A stretch of DNA of 64,000 nt. Origin: Hormiphora californensis (Eukaryota; Ctenophora; Tentaculata; Cydippida; Pleurobrachiidae). The stretch's first letter is position 1. Every line of letters starts with the position of its first letter. Position numbers and translations under genes: made by a program. The stretch covers positions 124,001 through 188,000 of the forward strand of contig CM035361.1 of assembly GCA_020137815.1 (NCBI GenBank), written 5' to 3'. This document shows, piece by piece, positions 32,096 through 44,023 of this stretch. The notes beneath the pieces were generated by a model. It worked only from the letters and a program-made list of their open reading frames with translations, was not told where the DNA came from and searched no databases.

Positions 32096-32587
32096 GACAT
32101 TGGTGTAGAAAGATGTAAAAACAGTTGTTACTAGAATATCCTGCGATCGAGAATCTCCAAGACAACTCACTTGGTTTATGAAAAATGGTTCTGATGGATC
32201 ATTGTCGTGTCTGGGTTTTGATTCTATATGTATCAGAGGTGGTGGTTTTCAGGCAACTGTATTTTTCAAACAATGGTGCAGTGGGTGTTGTTTACTTTAG
32301 AAGCTTCAATTAATTATATTGAAAAAAGAATACACTCAAATTATTTTATGACGAAAATCTCCACTCGCAAAAGATTTCGAGAGATATCGAAATGTATAGC
32401 ACACTAGCCCAATTCGTTAAATTGAACGACAGGTAAGTGATAAATGCGGAGGAGGTACAGGTTTGCCAGTGCTCGAACGTTTCAAAAATGAAATTGAAAC
32501 ACAAGTTTTGATTATACTAAAACAATCCAAATTTCAAAAAGTTTCAAACTTTTCAACACTACTTTAAACAAATTAATTTGAGCCAAA

Positions 32588-33022
32588 ATGGTTGACGATT
32601 GTGATCAAGTGGAGAAGCAGAAACGTAGACTCAAGGAGCTGCGTGATGACGACACTGCTAAGGTAAAGAGACTGATCGATGCCTACAGCCCTACTGTTCT
32701 CCACAACACTAACGTTAAAAACTGAAACGTTTTTCTGACGACACGCTAGAGCAGGCCGCGACATCCCTGGGATCGGGGAACAAGAGGTACAAATCTAAAG
32801 CTTCCCTGATTGATTGGCTCAATAATGGCCATAGAAGGACTTTTTGAACAGTTCGGCGGTGCGTGTGGGAGCTATTACACTTTAAAGAAGGTGTACAACA
32901 CAACTAGCAAACTGCAAAACGTAGTAAACAGTGACAAATTGTTTATCCAGGCATTTGGTCAAGGCTCAAGGCTGCTCAAGCTTTTTCAAAAATATCTCTC
33001 AACGAAAAACATAAAAAAGTAG
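32588..33022 (+). other. Short ORFs of possible transposon origin
   Basis: An ATG at 32588 opens a 45-codon lysine/arginine-rich frame (EKQKRRLKELRDDD). It stops at an A-run near 32722. A related-looking frame continues (LEQAATSLGSGNKRYKSKA) to about 32840, and a third ORF spans 32825-33022 (GSRLLKLFQKYLSTK). The 45 bp before the ATG is the repeat also found at about 13941-13985. The impression is a decayed mobile-element ORF broken by indels. No family was recognised. Confidence 0.35.
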
Positions 33023-33410
33023 CTAAATTTTGGGTAAAGATGAATTTATAACTTTGGAATCAAGAACGGCACAAAGAAAGAACATCGAAATCGCACAGAG
33101 CTTCCGGATCGAACCTCTCAGAATCCACCGAAGTGGAAATGAAAAATTTTTGGTTTGGCTCGAGTACGGACGAACAAGTGGCAGAGCGCGCGCAAACAAG
33201 AACAAAATGCGCGGCTTGGAATTGCGCGGTCTGGAGCTGCGCTCTCCACTAAAAAATATGGAGATTTCAGATGAATTTTAGCACGCGCGCGTGAATTTTG
33301 TAATTTTGTGTGCTGCTCGCAATTTTGCAGCACTAAATGTTTTTATCGGCGCGCTACGTTCAAACCGAAAAAATATCATGATCAAGAGAGAAGGATCCTT
33401 AAAAGAGAAG
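33023..33410. other. No gene seen; CG-rich repeat-like block
   Basis: Contains GCGCGC-rich blocks (33185-33300) reminiscent of 4390-4520 and 62190-62300. No exon is supported. Confidence 0.45.
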
Positions 33411-33414
33411 GAGA

Positions 33415-35270
33415 ATGAGACAAGGAGACAAGAAGACAAAGAGACAACGATACGAGAAGACAAGAAGACAAAGAAACAATTGGGCACGTCGCGCTATCCC
33501 GGCCCCTGTATGTAACGCGCTGCCAGTGCCATTGCCAAAAGAAACAAGGAGACAAGGAGACAAGGAGACAAGGAGACAAGGAGACAAAAAACAAAAAGAC
33601 AAGGATACAAAGCTAAGAGACAAGGAGACAAGGAAACAAGGAGACAAGGAGATAAGGAGGCAAGGAGACAAGGAGACAAGAAGACAAGGAGACAAAGAAA
33701 CAAGGATACAAAGAAACAAGGAGATAAGGTCATAAGGATATAAGGAGACAAGGAGACAAGGAGATAAGAAGCAAAGGAGACAAGGAGACAAGAAGAGAAG
33801 GAGACAAGGAGACAAGGTGACACGGATACGAGAAGACAAGGAGATAAGAAGACAAGGAGACAAGGAGATAAGAAGCAAAGGAGACAAGGAGACAAGGAGA
33901 CACAGATACGAGAAGACAAGGAGGTAAGAAGCAAAGGAGATAAGGATACAAAGAGACAAGGAGACAAGGAGATAAGGAGATAAGAAGACAAGGAGACAAG
34001 GATACAAGGATGCAAGGATACAAGGAGACAAGGAGGCAAGGAGGCAAGGAGACAAGGAGACAAGGAGAAAAGAAGACAAGGAGACAAAGAAACAAGGATA
34101 CAAAGAGACAAGGAGACAAGGAGATAAGGAGATAAGGAGACAAGGAGACAAGAAGACAAGGAGACAAGGAGGCAAGGAGGCAAGGAGGCAAGGAGACAAG
34201 GAGGCAAGGAGACAAGGAGACAAGGAGAAAAGAAGACAAGGAGACAAAGAAACAAGGATACAAAGAGACAAGGAGACAAGGAGATAAGGAGATAAGGAGA
34301 CAAGGAGACAAGAAGACAAGGAGACAAGGAGGCAAGGAGGCAAGGAGGCAAGGAGACAAGGAGGCAAGGAGACAATAAGGGTCACCACACACCAAAGTTA
34401 AAATTAAAATTAAAATTTTGATTTTAAACCCGCACACACCAACGGCCGTTAAAATTTCTCTCCCCCATTCTAAAAGTAACAATCTCGCGCGCGATTTTAA
34501 CGGCGTGTTAAAATTTTATCATCCAACGCGACCGTCAAAATCGTGCGTGAGATTGTTACTTTTAGAATGGGGAGAGAAATTTTAACGGCCGCTGGTGTGT
34601 GCGGGTTTAAAATCAAAATTTTAATTTTAATTTTAACTTTGGTGTGTGGTGACCCTAAGACAAAGAGAAAATGAGATAGGCAGATAAGGAGACAAGGAGA
34701 CACGGATACGAGAAGACAAGGAGATAAGAAGACAAGGAGACAAGGAGATAAGAAGACAAGGAGACAAGGATACAAGGAGATATGAAGACAAGGAGACAAG
34801 GATACAAGGATACAAGGAGACAAGGAGGCAAGGAGGCAAGGAGGCAAGGATACAAAGAGACAAGGAGATAAGGAGACAAGGAGACAAGGAGGCAAGGAGA
34901 GAAGAAGAAAAGGAGATAAGGAGACAAGGTGGCAAGGCCAGGAGGCAAGGAGAAAAGGAGATAAGGAGACAAGGAGACGCGGATACGAGAAGACAAGGAG
35001 ATAAGAAGACAAGGAGACAAGGAGATAAGAAGATAAGGATACAAGGATACAATGAGACAAGAAGACAAGGAGACAAAGAAACAAGGATACAAAGAGACAA
35101 GGAGACAAGGAGACAAGGAGACAAGGAGACACGGAGACAAGAAGACAAGGATACAAGGAGATAAGGAGACAAGGAGACAATGAGAGAAAGAGACAAGGAG
35201 ATAGGCAGATAAGGAGACAAGGAGACAAGAAGACAAGGAGACAAGAAGACAAGGAGACAAGGAGACTAGT
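33415..35270 (+). repeat. 1.85-kb polypurine minisatellite, 8-bp unit GAGACAAG
   Basis: The array is built from AGACAAGG units with GATAAGG, GGCAAGG, GATACAAGG and GATACGAGA variants. Larger blocks are duplicated: a segment with GGCAAGGAGGCAAGGAGGCA recurs at about 34024, 34170, 34330 and 34820. A non-purine island (33480-33545) and a MITE (34379-34655) interrupt it. Long open frames on the complement (LVSLSPCLL repeats) are a consequence of the unit and are rejected as genes. Confidence 0.95.
34379..34655. mobile_element. 277-bp palindromic MITE with TAA target duplication (PIF/Harbinger-like)
   Basis: Ends GGGTCACCACACACCAAAG and complement are flanked by TAA at 34376-34378 and 34656-34658. 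The arms (about 120 bp) are almost perfect complements. The 3-bp TAA duplication is typical of PIF/Harbinger elements. It is inserted inside the polypurine array. Confidence 0.85.
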
Positions 35271-35663
35271 TTTTCAAGCTATAAGCATAATACTTTCCCA
35301 CACAGGCCCGGGCAATGGGCATGATAGTAACACACACACATTTCCAAATTGTTATGTTCTAACCCTTCTTTACATTTGTAACACAGTCTAGCTAGGCAAT
35401 TTCCAAATGACAAATCAGTTTTGATTTCAGTTCCAGTTTCACTTCAGTGTCACTCCCATATTGATTTTAATATCACTATCAGTTCACAATATCGCCATTG
35501 GTTCGATACTTTCAAAATCACCCTCTATTCATTTTCAACAATTTTAGGGCCAACATACAAAATTGGTAACTTTGAAGGTCATCACGATCTCAATCAAATG
35601 TTGATCCAGATGATCAAGTTCTCTTGACAATGACATAAAGCCGATGAAGGCGAGAAGCTGTTT
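35271..35663. other. Between array and TPR gene: nothing seen
   Basis: Ordinary AT-rich sequence. No supported exon. Confidence 0.5.
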
Positions 35664-38600
35664 TCACTTTTTCTCCGCAGTTGTGATACTCGTTTTGGTG
35701 ATCTGCGTGGTACGTTGTGGCTTTCTAGTCCTACTGATCGCGGTACTGACTTTCAAACCTCCCGACTTTGATCCAATCCCCTTCATTGAGCGGTATCTGC
35801 AGTAGGGGTTGGGTCTTAAATTATAGCTGTAATGCGTGCCTAGATTTCTGAGTCAAGTCTAGAAAGATTGGTCGAATGTTGTAGCTTAGGGCCTACCGAG
35901 CTAAGGTGAATGTGTAAATTATTCATGCCACGACTAAAATTATCTTTGCGTTTAACTTTACCGTGTTTTTAGTTCATATCCGTGTGGATTATCCACCAAG
36001 TTGAGGTAGTCTATCCACATCTTCGCCTCATCCAAATAGTTGTTGTTTAGGAGTTGTGTTGCCAGGGTTACCAGGAACTTTTCCATTCTTGGACGTTCAG
36101 GTCCCACTTTACAGAGAGTCCCAAGGCCAGATTTGAACGCCCTGGATTTGGGAGGAAATGTCAGTGCAGTTTTCGTATAATTTGCTGTATGTTCATGGAA
36201 GGAAGGGGAGTTTTCATTCTGATCTAGGGAACAAGGAGGGGATGGTAGCTTGACCGGAGTGGGGCCAGGGATCAAGCTCTGACAGCTCTCTCCCATCTCA
36301 CTGACAAGAGTTCATTTACCTGTCCATTAGTTCATGGGCCACAAGGTAGTTCTCCTCTATAATCCGTATAATACTGAGGTTCAGGAGAGCCCTGGCTCTC
36401 ACTGCTGCATCCTCAGAAGTCTCGGCAGCCTGCAGGAATGGAGGGAATTTTTAACGGTTTTTTCAACTTGTATTATGATAACGCTGGTTGTTAATTTTAT
36501 TTTACCAAATGCAGTCTCTAACTATGTTGACTGCATAACTGTTAATTATACCTTGAGGAGGTATGAGAGAGCTGTTTCACGAGATGACGCCAGGAGAGAT
36601 ACATTAGCTAACTCCAAGAAGCACCTGCCAAATTGTTAAAACAACTAGATCAGTGCAGTAAAGTATTCAACAAAATTTAATAAAATCCGACCCCACCGAT
36701 TACACGACAAACAGGAACCTGTCCCTAATCCCCCCTATTGCAATAACCTGTCTTGTCGGGGATTCAGGTAAAGTGCCATTTCCAGATACCGACTAATCTC
36801 CTCCAACTCTGATAAGATATCCTCTGTCATCTGCAACAGGAAACAGAATTAGGGAGACTGCAGTTTAGGGCCAGCTGGTTGGAGGTGAGCTAGTTTAGGG
36901 CCAGTAGCCCTAATTGATCCAATTTGTGCTGAATCAGGCCTGGTTAGGGTAGACTACTTACAAGTGTTACCTGTTATGGGAAATCTACTTACAACTGGAG
37001 GAGATGGCGGTGGTGGTGGCGGTGGAGGAGCCCCTTTGGACTTGTCTTTTCTGCTTTGCTGATGCTGAAAATGGAATTATATGAAAAATATGATTACAAA
37101 AGTATTTAGTACAATATATATTACAAACGTCAAACGACACACTGTTTTGTGAAATTTAGGGATTGCCGCCGTTTCTAACCGAAGATCGGGGTTTAGTTTC
37201 TTTCTCCTCCTTTTCTCCACACATCGTGTTCAGGTTTAGTTCTATCTGTGCACTCTCGTCAATATTTCCATCTGGAAGAGTGACAGTAGTGGGTTGAAGA
37301 TTGAAATCGCTCACTCTGAGCAATGCTCAGTGAGCATAGCGATCAAAAGTTTTTCACTCAAATGAAAGTGACAAGTGTGTTTAGGACATAAATACTTACC
37401 TAATGCTGCCTATAAGTGCAGTATAGGATCTTTTTTAGGTACCTTTTAGGTACTTTTTAGTGCGCTACCTTTCAGAATAAGCCCCTTCTTTGAGATTGCC
37501 AGTTCAAGATATGCCATAGAGGTGGGATGAGACTTTATTGAACGTTTGAGAAGATGTATTGAACCCTCCTTTCCCTCCCAGTCACCGTACCGGGACTTCT
37601 CTTTTGCTATCATGTAGTCGGTATATGGATCGGGTCGAGATAACGCCTGGAAGTGATTAACGGATACAATAACATTAATCAGTTAATTAATTAATTAAGT
37701 ATTATAGTAGCATAGGTTGAGCGTTATTTCCCTCGGTCTAACCTCTTTGAAAAGTTGGCTTGCTTGGGGATCCATTCCTGATCGCTGGGAACTGTCTCTC
37801 CTGTTCAGTAGTCGGCCAAGATAAACCTGTGTAATTCAAATTCAATGAACATGTTTATCGTTTGTTTAGGTTGCACTTGCACCGACAGATATAGCGCAGC
37901 GACTTCTATTCTAGATGAGGGACAGTGTACTGCAAGAAGCATGAATCATACCTTTGGGAGGTTGAATTCAGGGGAGGTCTGTATAATTGATCGGAGAGAT
38001 TCAGAGGAGGAGGAAAAGTAATAATACTCAGACATCCTGTAATTAGTTAATTGATTAATCAATTTCAGTATATGTTACGGCTCCTTAGTTTTTTTTCAAA
38101 ATATATTTACCTGTCAATATGTTTACTAAAATTATACTGCACCAGTGCTGCTCCGAAGCGTGCAAAATCACTATTTCCATCAAGTCGTAAACTATCCTCA
38201 AACAGTCTATCTGCTACACAGTTGAGCCCAAAGAAGCTGTGGGCCCATCCCAGATCAGCTAATGATCTACCTGCATTGAACAATCATCATGTGGATATCC
38301 CTCGACAATGTAGCATGTCAAGTGGATACTGGACTGGAGGAACTTTGCGACAAATATTACTATGGATCATAGATAGATAATTGAGGGAAAAGATGGCAGG
38401 TTTTTTATCATTAGTGTTCTACCTAATTTCTTGTTCTTGATGAATGTTGGTGCGGATGTAAGGGTGACAGCCAGCCTTTCAAGCCACAAATCAGCCTCCT
38501 CCGTCTCCCCTGACAACCGTAAAACATGGATCTTGTTCGCTGTTCCGACCAGGTTATCCTGCAATGCAATGCAATTATTTATTTAATTATTTGAGAGCTG

Positions 38601-40680
38601 CTGTCTTTGAGTAGCATGAGAGCTGCTGACTTTGTAATTTAGCTTATTCAGTGTGGGAGCATTTTTATGCCTATCTAAGTTGGTTCGTATTTTATGAGGC
38701 CCGTATTTTCATCAATAAAAGTCTATCTATGGTGTGTTTAAATCCAGATTTTAATAGTGTGTGTCATAAGTAATAGGCCAGTCACTTTTTGCTTAATTGG
38801 TGAACTGAGACATAACAAAGGTTTTCCACTTGCATTGTACTCCTATGGGGTCCCAGAAACACCAAAAAAATTGTTCACTCCGACCGAGGTGAAGAAAGTG
38901 CCCAAAATGGCCACGCCCTTTTTGCCTGTATTTTCAGCCTTGACCAAAAATAGCAACTTTGCTTTGGATTGGAGTAGAAACGTAAATGAGGGCACTAAAA
39001 TGTGTAGAATGAGCAGCAGAATCGATTGGTACCAAGTAGAAGTCGTTATCTCATCAGGTTCGAGAGATAATTGGATAATTAGGTATGCGCATAACCGTTT
39101 TTGAGCCATATGGCTATAGCCGCTCAGGAGCGGTTTCAGAAATTTTGCTTCACAGGAGCTTGTTCAGCATATAAAAATTAGTGGGGGTAATAAATATGAA
39201 GTTTTTATCGCATAAGGTCAATGAGTTATTCAACTTTAAAGATCGAAAAATGAGGGTAAAATGAAAGAAAATGAACCAAATTTCGACTTTTTACCCCCAT
39301 TTTTCGATCTTTAAAGTTGAATAACTCATTGACCTTATGCAATAAAAACTTCATATTTGTTACCCCCACTAATTTTTATATGCTGAACAAGCTCCTGTGA
39401 AGCAAAATTTCTGAAACCGCTCCTGAGCGGCTATAGCCATATGGCTCAAAAATGGTTATGCGCATACCTAATTATCCAATTATCTCTCGAACCTGATGAG
39501 ATAACGACTTCTGCTTGGTACCAATCGATTCTGCTGCTCATTCTACACATTTTAGTGCCCTCATTTACGTTTCTACTCCAATCCAAAGCAAAGTTGCTAT
39601 TTTTGGTCAAGGCTGAAAATACAGGCAAAAAGGGCGTGGCCATTTTGGGCACTTTCTTCACCTCGGTTGGAGTGAACAATTTTTTTGGTGTTTCTAGGAC
39701 CCCATAGGAGTACAATACAAGTGGAAAACCTTTGTTATGTCTCAGTTCACCAAACGGCCCCAAAATGACAAAAAATGACTGGCCTATAAGGAAGGTGTTA
39801 TAATTTAGGTATACCGCTCTGACGCTGAGCAGTGTCAGTCAAAATTCAGTTTGCTGGCCCTGTTTTGCCTGGGCGGTATACAAAAACGTATATTATTATT
39901 ATTATTATTATTAATTAATTAATAGTAGTAAGTTAATTATTGAGTAAAGTTAAAGTAACTCTTCTCCGCCCTTACTCAACAATAAATCAATGATTCTCAT
40001 CTTAGAATGAGTTGGCTGAATGATACAAAATTCTAACTTTCAAGACCTGAACTTGTATCAGCCACCTAGATCCATGCTAGCATTTGCATGATACCTCTGC
40101 AGCATATGATCTTAAAGAGTCGAGTACTCTGAATGAACCTCGATGAATTGAACATGAGCAATGAATGAATGAATTCAATCCTGTATGCACATGATTTTCT
40201 CTGTGGAAGAATCACTCCCATACTTGAGCAAAGAAAAAAAAACATCCTAAGATTTACAGATGCAGCAGTAAGCTACATGACTATGAGTATGACGTCATGA
40301 ATTTATAACAAAACATGTGAAAAATATTCAAGTTACCTTGTCGATACTCGTTGCAAGGTCGAAATATTTAAGGGCACATGTCACATTATCCTCCAAGTAG
40401 GCGAAGTATCCTAGCACATTGTATAGCGGGGCCCTGAGTGAGAAATATAATGCTCAATTTGATGACTGATGAGACAGAGGGAGTTATTAACAGCAATAAT
40501 CACTGCGCTGGCAAGCGCAAAGGTTGCCATCCCTTCCCCTCCTCCAAAGAAGTTTAGTAAATACACAACACAACTGAATTCTATGTTTTTTTCTATGTTT
40601 GATTACCTGTATGAAAGAGGTATTGAGTGAAGGAGGAGAGTTAGTCGCTCCAAGTTACTATCTAAATCGTTTACTTTCAA
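35664..40680 (-). CDS. TTC22: TPR-repeat protein, TTC22-like, at least 14 exons
   Basis: Exon-like blocks run from about 40608-40680 through 40345-40434, 38426-38558, 38112-38271, 37957-38038, 37745-37827, 37470-37648, 37182-37273, 36995-37065, 36755-36831, 36560-36628, 36322-36432 and 35962-36148, to 35664-35798 (stop TGA at 35664-35666). TPR-type helices are visible: YNVLGYFAYLEDNVTCALKYF, GETEEADLWLERL, GRSLADLGWAHSF, YLGRLLNRRD and YLDEAKMWIDYL. The order resembles human TTC22 (LLGAFAFYLEELDEA, CLAEQGYAHG, CYLGMLLERKD), but this is from memory. An unusual polyproline insert (about 36995-37030) and a basic tail follow. The exon at 36560-36628 lacks one base near 36570, breaking the frame before SYLLK/AAETSED. 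The N-terminus and start codon were not found. Function: probably a scaffold. Confidence 0.65.
38774..39786. mobile_element. 1.0-kb foldback element with TA ends
   Basis: TA at 38774-38775 and 39785-39786 borders the ends GGCCAGTCA and TGACTGGCC. The arms of about 480 bp (38776-39255 and about 39293-39784) are nearly perfect complements around a 40-bp centre. It sits in the TPR-gene intron 38559-40344. The TA duplication suggests Tc1/mariner-type mobilisation. Mirror-image ORFs in the arms are not genes. Confidence 0.87.
39805..39915 (+). mobile_element. SINE/LINE-like 3' fragment with (ATT)n tail
   Basis: TATACCGCTCTGAC, then GGGCGGTATACAAAAACG, ending in (ATT)n. A second copy is at 40995-41098. 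Short fragments ending in GCGGTATA plus an ATT microsatellite are typical of SINE or LINE 3' ends. Confidence 0.6.
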
Positions 40681-40994
40681 ACTGAAAATGCATGGTAGTG
40701 TTATGTATTGTTAACTATTCAAATGACAGCAAAATGAACTCACCAAAATCCAAAATGAGATGGCACTGATTTTAAAATGTTTTCATTTGGTGGTCTCATT
40801 ATCAACCAATTCACATGTTTTATCAGCTGATCACACTGTACTTGCCCAGATGGCAGAGAAACTGACATGAAATGAGTTGTTAATTGCTTAATCAAAGGGG
40901 TTTAATTACATTTTTTGCAATTGGTTTTGCAATTTGGTTTTCCATATATTGTCTTTTTCAACCAGAATTGTTCGTGTGCGATATTTTTACTCTA

Positions 40995-41098
40995 GGATAT
41001 ACCGCTCTGATGACTCGTCGGAACATCGCCAATATTTTGACATGTTTCCGTCGGGTATGGGCGGTATATAAGCGCGGAATATTATTATTATTATTAAT
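40995..41098 (+). mobile_element. Second SINE/LINE-like 3' fragment with (ATT)n tail
   Basis: TATACCGCTCTGATGACTCG, then GGGCGGTATATAAGCGCG, and (ATT)n. Related to 39805-39915 at both ends but diverged in the middle. Confidence 0.6.
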
Positions 41099-41255
41099 TA
41101 GAGAATAGAGACCAGGCCCTAGGATAGCTGAAGACGTGATACACAGTGATCTCGAAAGCTTCTGTCAATTTATTTGATTTAGTACCATTATATCGTTGTC
41201 TATCTTGTTAACAGGCCCTAGGAATCTAGGATATACAAATTACAAAATCACTGTT

Positions 41256-41320
41256 ATTTCTGGCGGTACCGACACGATCTGAACGCAATATCAAAACGGG
41301 GTCTGACGGTGCCAGACAGC
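41256..41320. repeat. CTGGCGG hairpin repeat
   Basis: TCTGGCGGTACCGACACG ... GACGGTGCCAGACAG. Another copy is at 42060-42118 (GTCTGGCGGCGC ... GGCACCAGACA), with a half-copy at 46321-46348. Same family as 16690-16760. Confidence 0.6.
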
Positions 41321-41654
41321 AAAATCAAAACTGATAAGTGAGCATCATCCGAAAGGCGAAAATCAAAATTATGTACTGAATTGTGCAATTGAATAGGATT
41401 TTCCAGTTACACACTACATGTATCCAGTCGCACGCTCGATCTATCTGAACACAACTAAGAGATTGTGGGCGGTCTTTCATCTGCCCTCCTCTTCGTTCCC
41501 CCGTGATTCTCTCTCCTCCTCCCCCCTCTCCTCTCTCTCGTCCTGATCTTCTCATTTCTCTCTTTCTCTCAGTCTCTGTCTGTCTCTCACTCTCTCCTTT
41601 AGTCATATTCTCTCCCTCGAGTAGTATTGCAACACAGACAAGCAGGTTTTAAAC

Positions 41655-41712
<58 letters not shown>

Positions 41713-41870
41713 GAGATAGAGAGAAGAGAGAGCTAGAGATATAGATAGATAGAGAGCGATAGAGCTCGCTCTATTCTATCGATCGCTCTATATCGAGCTC
41801 GATCTAGAGCGCTAACTCTCGCGCTCTATCGCGAGCGATCTCATAGCGAGATAGAGAGAGAAATGGACCA
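41655..41870. repeat. (GA)n microsatellite grading into a palindromic AGCGAT/GCTCTA block
   Basis: A pure GA tract (41655-41710) becomes GATAGA units. From about 41750 to 41850 it becomes a dense mix of self-complementary words such as GAGCTCGCTC, ATCGATCGCTC, GAGCTCGATC and CTCGCGCTC. Confidence 0.8.
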
Positions 41871-42228
41871 TCACGTGCTTGTCAAAACGTAATAGCCCAT
41901 TGAGATCCATGGGAGAGCAAATGAAGGTCGAAGTAGCTCAGAGACATAAAGGCACTATTGCTGCAGTGCATACTTGAAGTAGAAAAAAAATACTGAGTGA
42001 AACATCTGTGAAAGTTTTAAAGACATTCCAGAAACTATAATGTGGAGTTGGCAAGAACTCAGTTGTCTGGCGGCGCAAACCCGATATGATTCTGACAGGG
42101 TCTGGCACCAGACAATTGCTCAGCTGTCTACTTTCAGGTTCTGTATTCTGTAACCATTGATGTCACTGGTTAGTAAATCTGTGATGTCATCATGTCGATG
42201 ACGTCATAATATTTTGGCGATAATCATG

Positions 42229-42303
42229 GATTCCATTTCCAAGAACTCGGTCCCCCAGTTCAAGTTGAAGTATCTATATCAACAGCATGGAATTAGCACT
42301 GTA
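42229..42303 (+). CDS. Possible first exon of the calmodulin-like gene
   Basis: An ATG at 42229 opens a 25-codon frame (MDSISKNSVPQFKLKYLYQ...) that ends at a strong donor (GTAAGTTAC). A plus-strand exon here could start the EF-hand gene downstream. Exon-like text at about 43781-43855 (NVEEATQFTDLPEEN) might be the next exon. The joins are not established. Confidence 0.35.
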
Positions 42304-43185
42304 AGTTACAGTGGGTAATTACTAATTATACACCAACAATAATTGACCGCTCCTAAGCTCTACTCACCTGGATACCGCGAGTTTGTTTGGAATGATATGA
42401 TCTAGTTCCTTCTGCTTTTATCACAAGATCGTCCTCCCTTGAACCTCCGGAGATCTCCCATGGACTTCTCCGGGTCCCGGGAGATCAGGAGATTTCTGGA
42501 TGTGCAAGGGAGGCCGTCTGGCCGTATACTTATAGTTGAATGTAAACCTCTGTTCTCAGTTTTTTTTCTTTGTCAAACTCTGTGAACTCAATTACCCCGT
42601 TTTTCAGAATGTAAATCATCACTGCACTGGCAAGTGCCCCGTGGCCTAATGGGGGTCTGGGGGCAAAGCCCCCAGCAATGAAAAAACCATCCCACCCCTT
42701 CTAAGGTCATCCTAGAACATTATAAGATCAAATCTGAAAGGATAAACTCAGGCGCGGAAAATTTAATTTCGCCCGATTCGGGGCCAGTGCAGTATACCAT
42801 ACGGATGTGACTTTCGCCCTTTTCGAGCGTCTATTTAACCATGTTCCCGACAAGCTAGCACGCTGAAATTTTGTATGTAAAGCTACCTCAATGATATCTA
42901 ATAGTGTTTAAAATTTCAAGTGGATCGATGGTTTCGTTCAAAAGTTACGAGGGGGGTCCCAAACGCTTGCTCTGTATACATGCATACGCACCACCTTTTT
43001 GCAAAACACTTAGAGCGAAAACGGCTGGATTTAGAGCTTTTTCTCCGGGGGAAGACCCCCCATAAATCGACTATTCTACGTGTAATAGGCTATATAAAAT
43101 CCTGATTTGAGTATCGGAAGTCATTAATTATGCATAATTTATGTAAAATTTTATGAATATATCGGTATAAACTAGTTTAAGAAAG

Positions 43186-43468
43186 TTTTCATGGACATAT
43201 TTCGACGCAGAAGAGTCGATTTATGGGGGGTCGTCCCCCGGACAAAAAGTCGTATCTCGCACCGTTTAGCCGTTATTTGCATATTTATGTGCCGATTCAC
43301 GATTTAATGCATATTCTGAATATTTCCACTTCAGCTGGTCCTAGAATGTTTTCATGGACATATTTTGACGTAGAATAGTCGATTATCATAATCATTATGG
43401 GGGGTCGTCCCCCGGACAAAAAGTCGTATCTCGCACCGTTTAGCCGTTATTTGCATATTTATGTTACC
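43186..43468 (+). repeat. Direct repeat, about 110 bp, two copies
   Basis: Copies at about 43186-43293 and 43349-43468 share TTTTCATGGACATATTT, GGGGGGTCGTCCCCCGGACA, AAAAAGTCGTATCTCGCACC and GTTTAGCCGTTATTTGCA. A related phrase, CCGGGGGAAGACCCCCCATA, lies just upstream at about 43044. Confidence 0.85.
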
Positions 43469-43491
43469 TGTTTACAAAAATCCTGAGAAAC

Positions 43492-43756
43492 TAGACCAAA
43501 AAACAAAGGAAATTTGCTTGGAACACCCGTGGCCTTTTTTCGATACTTGACGCTGCGGGAAATGCACCCTTCGTCAGAGCAAGACGCGAGGAAGAGTGAG
43601 AGAAAGTGTGTGCGTATTTTAAAACTTAGAGAGCGATGTGGAGATGACACAACCGCGATACCTAGTAGCTCAGATTATGGGTGCATTTCCCGCAGCGTCA
43701 AGTATCGAAAAAAGGCCACGGGTGTTCCAAGCAAATTTCCTTTGTTTTTTGGTCTA
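43492..43756. mobile_element. 265-bp MITE with 80-bp arms and TA ends
   Basis: The left end GACCAAAAAACAAAGGAAAT and its complement at the right are bordered by TA (43492-43493 and 43755-43756). The arms meet around an unrelated 100-bp centre. Confidence 0.83.
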
Positions 43757-44023
43757 GTTGAAATCATCACAATATGAGGATATACCGAATGTGGAAGAGG
43801 CGACCCAGTTCACGGACCTACCAGAGGAAAACAGGGTGTCACCGGAGAATTCTGAACATAGCGGACCTGGCACGTAGGGCTGAGCTCCAAAATAACAGTG
43901 AGGGATAGATTCGATTCTAAATTCAGTGACGAGTTTAAAATATCCCCGGCCCCAGATTGTTGATGACCAAAATCAACTTTTCGAAAACATAATTCCAAAA
44001 AATTTGCTCAAAATTTTCTACAG

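Noticed and set aside
31404-32100. Pro/Phe-Leu-Ser repeat protein (PSLPF repeats)
   Set aside because: Product of the AAGGG array. Only the N-terminal part (about 31945-32060) may be a real exon.
33399-35260. Very long minus-strand ORFs rich in LVSLSPCLL
   Set aside because: They are translations of the GAGACAAG polypurine array, open in several frames at once with no splice structure or start context.
38757-39763. Mirror-image ORFs of 88-115 codons
   Set aside because: Arms of the TA foldback element.
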